From Proteobacteria bacterium UBA981 (lineage in GTDB: Bacteria; Pseudomonadota; Gammaproteobacteria; Ga0077536): a stretch of DNA of 36,060 nucleotides. Positions within the stretch are counted from its first letter, which is position 1. The number at the start of each line of letters is the position of its first letter. Positions 32,316 to 36,060 of this stretch are shown in pieces. The position numbers and the translations under genes were made by a program. The DNA lies in assembly GCA_002292285.1 (NCBI GenBank), contig DBBP01000018.1, positions 29,095 to 65,154 of the forward strand. Direction: 5' to 3'. The notes beneath the pieces are model-generated. The model was not told the DNA's origin. It ran no database searches and was given only the letters and a program-made list of their open reading frames with translations.

Positions 32316-33083
32316 TTACGCGGCTAACATGCCGCCATCGATGGGATAGCTGTTGCCGGTGATGAAACCAGCATTGTCGCTCGCAAGGAACAGCGCCAGT
32401 TCTGCGACTTCCTCCGGTTGGCCGTAGCGGCGCATGGGAATGCCCTGTTCGATGCGGTCTTTCATTTGTGTCGCGTCGCCGCCACCGAAACCTTGCTCGA
32501 GGCTGTCGATCATACGGGTCGCGATGGGGGCAGGGTTGATGGTGTTGACGCGGACGTTAAACGACGCGCATTCAAGTGCGGCGGCTTTCATCAAACCGAC
32601 CACAGCGTGTTTGGACGCAACGTAAGCGGAGATTTTGCCCATCCCGCGCAGTCCGGCTAAGGAGGAGGTCAGGATAATGCTGCCGCGCCCGGCTTTCTTC
32701 ATTTCCGGAATGACATATTTGAGTCCGACGAATACACCGCGCACATTAACTGCCATGACTTTATCGAAGTCCTCGAGGCTGTAATCGACAATACGAGCCA
32801 CGGCACCTTCGATGCCGGCGTTTAAAAACGCCGCGTCGAGCGTTCCGAAGCGAGCGACACCAGCCGCTACGCTTGCCGCCATGGCCTCGGCGTCCACGAC
32901 ATTGGTCGCGATGCCGAGCGCATTGTCAGTGCCAATATCTGCGACTGCCTGATCAAGCGCGCTCTGGTCCAGATCGAGCAGCACCAGTTTCGCGCCTTCA
33001 GCAGCGAATAGTTTCGCGGTTGCCAGACCAATACCCCCGGTTGCTCCGGTAATTAGCGCGACCTTATCTTGCAGGCGTCCCAT
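32316..33083 (-). CDS. Short-chain dehydrogenase/reductase (SDR), probably NAD-dependent
   Basis: A 255-residue classical SDR. The cofactor motif is TGATGGIG (residues 12-19), the stabilising motif is LNAG (87-90), and the catalytic Ser140/141, Tyr154 and Lys158 lie in LTSSLAGLRGMGKISAYVASK. Asp37 at the end of beta-2 (LVLLDLD) favours NAD(H) over NADP(H). The C terminus ITGNSYPIDGGMLAA is typical. It oxidises or reduces an unknown alcohol or ketone. ATG 33083 was chosen because MGRLQDKVALITGATG is the family start. It is divergent from recQ and heads the SDR-HIT-zinc-finger group. Confidence 0.92.
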   Translation of the reverse strand: MGRLQDKVALITGATGGIGLATAKLFAAEGAKLVLLDLDQSALDQAVADIGTDNALGIATNVVDAEAMAASVAAGVARFGTLDAAFLNAGIEGAVARIVDYSLEDFDKVMAVNVRGVFVGLKYVIPEMKKAGRGSIILTSSLAGLRGMGKISAYVASKHAVVGLMKAAALECASFNVRVNTINPAPIATRMIDSLEQGFGGGDATQMKDRIEQGIPMRRYGQPEEVAELALFLASDNAGFITGNSYPIDGGMLAA

Positions 33084-33313
33084 AGACGTTCTCCGTGGTT
33101 GTTGCAGTTGGCGGCGATTAAAACACAAACGGTCGAACGGTCGGGGCGCGCAGGCGGGATTGCCGACCGAAGCTTACGCAGCTTGTCAGCCCGGGGGTGT
33201 CTACTGTCCAATACCGTCTCATCCAAACCAAGCGAAGCCTGTGTCCTTACGCGATTCTCTGCTGCTGTTGCCGACCTGCGCGCCTGTCGCGCCGAACCAT
33301 CGAGTCCATTCGC

Positions 33314-35104
33314 ATGATTGACCAGGCTCGCGAAATCTTGCGCAGCACCTTCGGCTATGACGCGTTTCGAGGTGAGCAGGAAGGGGCCATTGCGGCCATT
33401 CTTGGCGGGCGTGACGCCGTTGTGCTCATGCCGACCGGCGGCGGTAAATCGCTGTGCTATCAGATTCCACCGCTGGTCACGCAGGGCTGCGCGCTGGTGA
33501 TATCCCCTCTCATTGCCCTGATGCAGGATCAGGTGACCGCGCTTGAACAACTGGGCATCGCCGGGGCGTGCCTTAATTCTTCCATGAGTCCTTCCGCCCA
33601 GGCGCGTGTCACCGCGCAACTGCGTGCGGGGGAATTGCGCCTGCTCTACATCGCACCGGAACGGCTGTTGCAGGAAAACACGCTCGCGATGCTGCGCAAC
33701 GCGGACATTACCCTGATTGCCGTAGACGAAGCCCATTGCGTATCGCAGTGGGGCCACGATTTTCGTTCCGACTATCTTGAACTGGGTCGTTTACGCGCAG
33801 CGTTTCCGGGTGTTCCGCGGGTGGCGCTCACGGCGACGGCGGATGAGCGCACGCGCGCAGATATCGCGACACGTCTGGAGTTAGAGCAGCCGGCCTGGTT
33901 TGTCGGCGGCTTCGACCGACCCAACATTCGCTATACCGTGCGACCGCGCGCGAACGCGCGCGAGCAACTCGCACGTTTTCTCAGTGGACATAAAGATTCA
34001 GCGGGCATCGTTTATTGCATGTCACGGCGCAAAGTCGAACAAACTGCAGATTGGCTGTGCGCACAAGGATTCAACGCCTTGCCGTATCACGCCGGACTGG
34101 GTGCGGAAACTCGCCGCGACCATCAGCATCGCTTCGTGCGCGACGACGGTTTGATCATGGTCGCGACCATTGCCTTCGGCATGGGTATCGATAAGCCCGA
34201 TGTGCGTTTCGTGGCCCATCTTGATTTGCCCAAAAGCGTCGAAGCGTATTACCAGGAAACTGGCCGGGCCGGACGCGATGGGGACCCTGCTGAGGCGTGG
34301 ATGGTGTACGGGCTCGAGGACGTGGTGCGGCTGCGTCAAATGCTGGAAGAATCATCCTCCGGTGAAGAACATAAACGCGTCGAACGGCACAAGCTCGACG
34401 CGTTACTAGGCTGGTGCGAGGCGATTACCTGCCGCCGCCAACCGCTGCTGGAATATTTCGGGGAACGCCATAGTGAAGCCTGCGGCAATTGCGACAATTG
34501 TGTGGAGCCGCCAAAAACCTGGAATGCCACCGAGGATGCGCAAAAATTACTCTCCTGCATGTACCGCACTGAGCAGCGCTTCGGTGCCGCCCACGTGATT
34601 GATGTGCTGCGCGGCGCCAATACTGACAAAGTGCGTCAGCACCGCCACACCGAGGTCTCGACGTATGGCATCGGCGCCAACCAGACGGTCCAACATTGGC
34701 GTTCCATCCTGCGCCAATTGATGGTGCGCGGTGCCGTGTTCGCGGATATCGAAGGTTTCGGTGCGCTCAAGTTCGGTCCCGATGCGCGCGCTATCCTGCG
34801 CGGCGACGTGGAAATGTTTCTGCGCGAGGACATCGCTGAATCACGCAAAACGCGTCAACGCGCGAGCAGCGTGCAAGTGGCGCCAGAAGAGCAGGACTTG
34901 TGGGACCAGCTGCGGGCCTGTCGCAAACGTTTGGCAGACGAGCAGGGCGTGCCGCCCTATGTGATTTTCCACGACAGAACTTTGCGTGACATGCTGTCGC
35001 TACGCCCGGCCAGTCTCGCAGACATGCTCGAGGTGAGCGGTGTCGGCCAGGCCAAGCTGGAACGTTACGGGCAAGCATTTCTCGACGAGTTGCGCACGCT
35101 GTGA
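33314..35104 (+). CDS. recQ: ATP-dependent DNA helicase RecQ
   Basis: A 596-residue 3'-5' DNA helicase of the RecQ family with all usual parts. Walker A is MPTGGGKSLCYQ, the DEAH box is VDEAHCVSQWGHDFR, motif VI is QETGRAGRDGDP, the RQC zinc-binding Cys set is EACGNCDNC, and a C-terminal HRDC domain ends near RYGQAFLDELRTL. It unwinds recombination and replication intermediates. Length is like E. coli RecQ (609 aa). ATG 33314 was chosen because MIDQAREILRSTFGYDAFR is the conserved start; the upstream frame is Cys/Arg-rich and unlikely. Its TGA overlaps the next ATG (TGATG). Confidence 0.95.
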   Translation: MIDQAREILRSTFGYDAFRGEQEGAIAAILGGRDAVVLMPTGGGKSLCYQIPPLVTQGCALVISPLIALMQDQVTALEQLGIAGACLNSSMSPSAQARVTAQLRAGELRLLYIAPERLLQENTLAMLRNADITLIAVDEAHCVSQWGHDFRSDYLELGRLRAAFPGVPRVALTATADERTRADIATRLELEQPAWFVGGFDRPNIRYTVRPRANAREQLARFLSGHKDSAGIVYCMSRRKVEQTADWLCAQGFNALPYHAGLGAETRRDHQHRFVRDDGLIMVATIAFGMGIDKPDVRFVAHLDLPKSVEAYYQETGRAGRDGDPAEAWMVYGLEDVVRLRQMLEESSSGEEHKRVERHKLDALLGWCEAITCRRQPLLEYFGERHSEACGNCDNCVEPPKTWNATEDAQKLLSCMYRTEQRFGAAHVIDVLRGANTDKVRQHRHTEVSTYGIGANQTVQHWRSILRQLMVRGAVFADIEGFGALKFGPDARAILRGDVEMFLREDIAESRKTRQRASSVQVAPEEQDLWDQLRACRKRLADEQGVPPYVIFHDRTLRDMLSLRPASLADMLEVSGVGQAKLERYGQAFLDELRTL

Positions 35105-35730
35105 TGGCGGGCGAGGACACACTTCCCAACACGTTGTTCGAACGGCTCGACGTGGCGCCGGACGCTGCGTTCTACCACAGCCCGCGTTTCGTCCAGCATA
35201 TAGATGAGAGCACAATCGCCGCTCTCAGCGCCTATTACGCTGAGATTCTCAGCGCCGGCGCCGATGTGCTTGATCTGATGTCGTCGTGGGTGTCGCACCT
35301 GCCGGAGCAGCCGGTACTGGGGCGCGTCGCAGGTCTCGGCATGAATAGCGACGAACTCGCCGCTAACCCACGCCTGAGTGAATATTGCGTACACGATCTG
35401 AACGCCGAGCCTCGATTGCCGTACGACGATGCTGAATTTGATGTCGTTTTGATCGCAGTGTCGGTGCAGTATCTGGCGCGGCCGATTGAGGTATTTGCCG
35501 ACATCGCGCGAGTCCTGCGTCCCGGCGGTCGAGTCGTGGTTGGCATGTCGCATCGCTGCTTTCCAACCAAAGCCATTCGCGCTTTTCACGGGATTGGCGG
35601 CGAACAGCGCATATCGCTGGTGCGCGAGTACGTGCGCCCTAGCGGATTGTTTGGCGAGGCGACCGGTTTCGATAGATCCCCGGAGAGTGGCGATCCGCTG
35701 TGGGTTGTGACTGCCGAGCGCCACACTTGA
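35104..35730 (+). CDS. Class I SAM-dependent methyltransferase, coupled to recQ
   Basis: A 208-residue methyltransferase (Methyltransf_11-type). Motif I is VLDLMSSWVSHLP, an unusual version of the VLDxGxGxG SAM loop where Ser-Ser-Trp replaces the glycines; this form is known in a group of uncharacterised proteins. Further motifs are FDVVLIAVSVQYLARP (motif II region) and RVLRPGGRVVVGMSHRCF (motif III). The substrate is unknown. ATG 35104 shares the last base of the recQ stop codon, so the two are translationally coupled. No other partner gene is in view. Confidence 0.82.
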   Translation: MAGEDTLPNTLFERLDVAPDAAFYHSPRFVQHIDESTIAALSAYYAEILSAGADVLDLMSSWVSHLPEQPVLGRVAGLGMNSDELAANPRLSEYCVHDLNAEPRLPYDDAEFDVVLIAVSVQYLARPIEVFADIARVLRPGGRVVVGMSHRCFPTKAIRAFHGIGGEQRISLVREYVRPSGLFGEATGFDRSPESGDPLWVVTAERHT

Positions 35731-36044
35731 TCTGTAATATCTCGGACTTCTACTGGGTTCAGATCGTAATTTCGAATCGACCAGGCGAATCGGCAGGGCC
35801 GCACGAGCGTCAGACTGCGGTCTGATTAGCCGGCGTCCGATCGTGTCAAACGCTCCGACGTAATTGCGAGGCGCGAGGCATCTGCGTATCGCGCTCTAAA
35901 GGGTGAGCGTGCCGGCCGAGAGCCGACACGCCTGCAAGGATGTATCTCTGTATCTTTCTATATGGGCGTCGGTGGCAGGTTATTTCTGGCAGCGTCAGTT
36001 ACTGCGCAATGAATCCGACACTTCCCCACCAGAGTTCACACTAG
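35731..36044. other. Gene-free stretch at the right end
   Basis: About 310 bases after the methyltransferase without a recognisable gene. It contains a strong hairpin (35907-35931) and ends at a possible insertion-sequence end. No T run follows the hairpin. Confidence 0.45.
35907..35931. other. Strong hairpin of unknown role
   Basis: GCGTGCCGGC (35907-35916) pairs with GCCGACACGC (35922-35931) around a five-base loop, with one mismatch. It is not followed by T on either strand, so it does not look like an intrinsic terminator. It could be a short extragenic palindrome. Confidence 0.5.
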
Positions 36045-36060
36045 GGAACTTCTGAATAAG
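36045..36060. mobile_element. Possible terminal inverted repeat of an IS5-group insertion sequence, cut by the window end
   Basis: The last 16 bases (GGAACTTCTGAATAAG) resemble the IS5 terminal repeat GGAAGGTGCGAACAAG as I recall it, matching at the outer GGAA and the inner GAAxAAG. They are preceded by CTAG (36041-36044), which fits the YTAR target duplication of the IS5 group. Only an end is present, so this rests on a short match and would need the next bases to confirm. Confidence 0.4.

Noticed and set aside
1..36060. CRISPR arrays, tandem repeats or defence islands
   Set aside because: No regularly spaced repeats, cas-like, restriction or toxin-antitoxin genes were found on reading through the window.

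Overview
The window looks like chromosomal DNA of a Gammaproteobacterium, probably an environmental heterotroph from a poorly described lineage. This rests on a full-length RapA (948 aa), a DUF485-ActP acetate uptake pair, RecQ with RQC zinc and HRDC regions, a classical cobalamin riboswitch, and even, moderately GC-rich coding DNA. No ribosomal or other marker allows a finer placement. There is no CRISPR array, prophage or complete insertion sequence. Two scars of mobile DNA are visible at the left end, and a possible insertion-sequence end starts in the last 16 bases.

Left end (1-5.7 kb): the 3' end of a tRNA-Ser; a broken luciferase-like monooxygenase gene; a cation/proton antiporter; a gene-poor kilobase holding the C-terminal relic of a tyrosine recombinase with its His and nucleophile Tyr still readable; then a Lon-family protease with an intact Ser-Lys dyad but a decayed P-loop, and a small orphan gene. 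Next (5.7-15 kb) come two paralogous multi-span GT-C-like membrane proteins (5.7-7.2 and 13.3-15.0 kb). Between them lie a styrene-oxide-isomerase-like membrane protein preceded by a di-iron four-helix protein (PF10118 type), a two-gene ABC importer under a cobalamin riboswitch, glycerate kinase and a sirtuin.

Middle (15-25.9 kb): an HU-like protein with a strong terminator, a D-amino-acid dehydrogenase, a nitroreductase, a zinc-ribbon protein, an SMP-30 lactonase, an OFA-type MFS transporter, a membrane-anchored thioredoxin-like protein, a stand-alone MetE-C-like methyltransferase, DUF485-ActP and an NTF2-like protein. Right end (26-36 kb): a carboxymuconolactone-decarboxylase-like protein, an orphan lipoprotein, a GNAT acetyltransferase, RapA, a sulfotransferase, a 64-aa zinc-finger protein overlapping a HIT hydrolase, an SDR, RecQ and a translationally coupled methyltransferase.

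Much of the content fits scavenging of small acids and amino acids (acetate, glycerate, OFA-type anions, D-amino acids) plus cobalamin uptake. The best candidate for an undescribed system is the two-gene unit at 7.3-8.7 kb. In it a putative di-iron oxygenase-like protein precedes a protein that keeps the His/Asn/Tyr set of the heme enzyme StyC at identical spacing. This could be an 'oxygenate, then isomerise the epoxide' module, but that function is inference.
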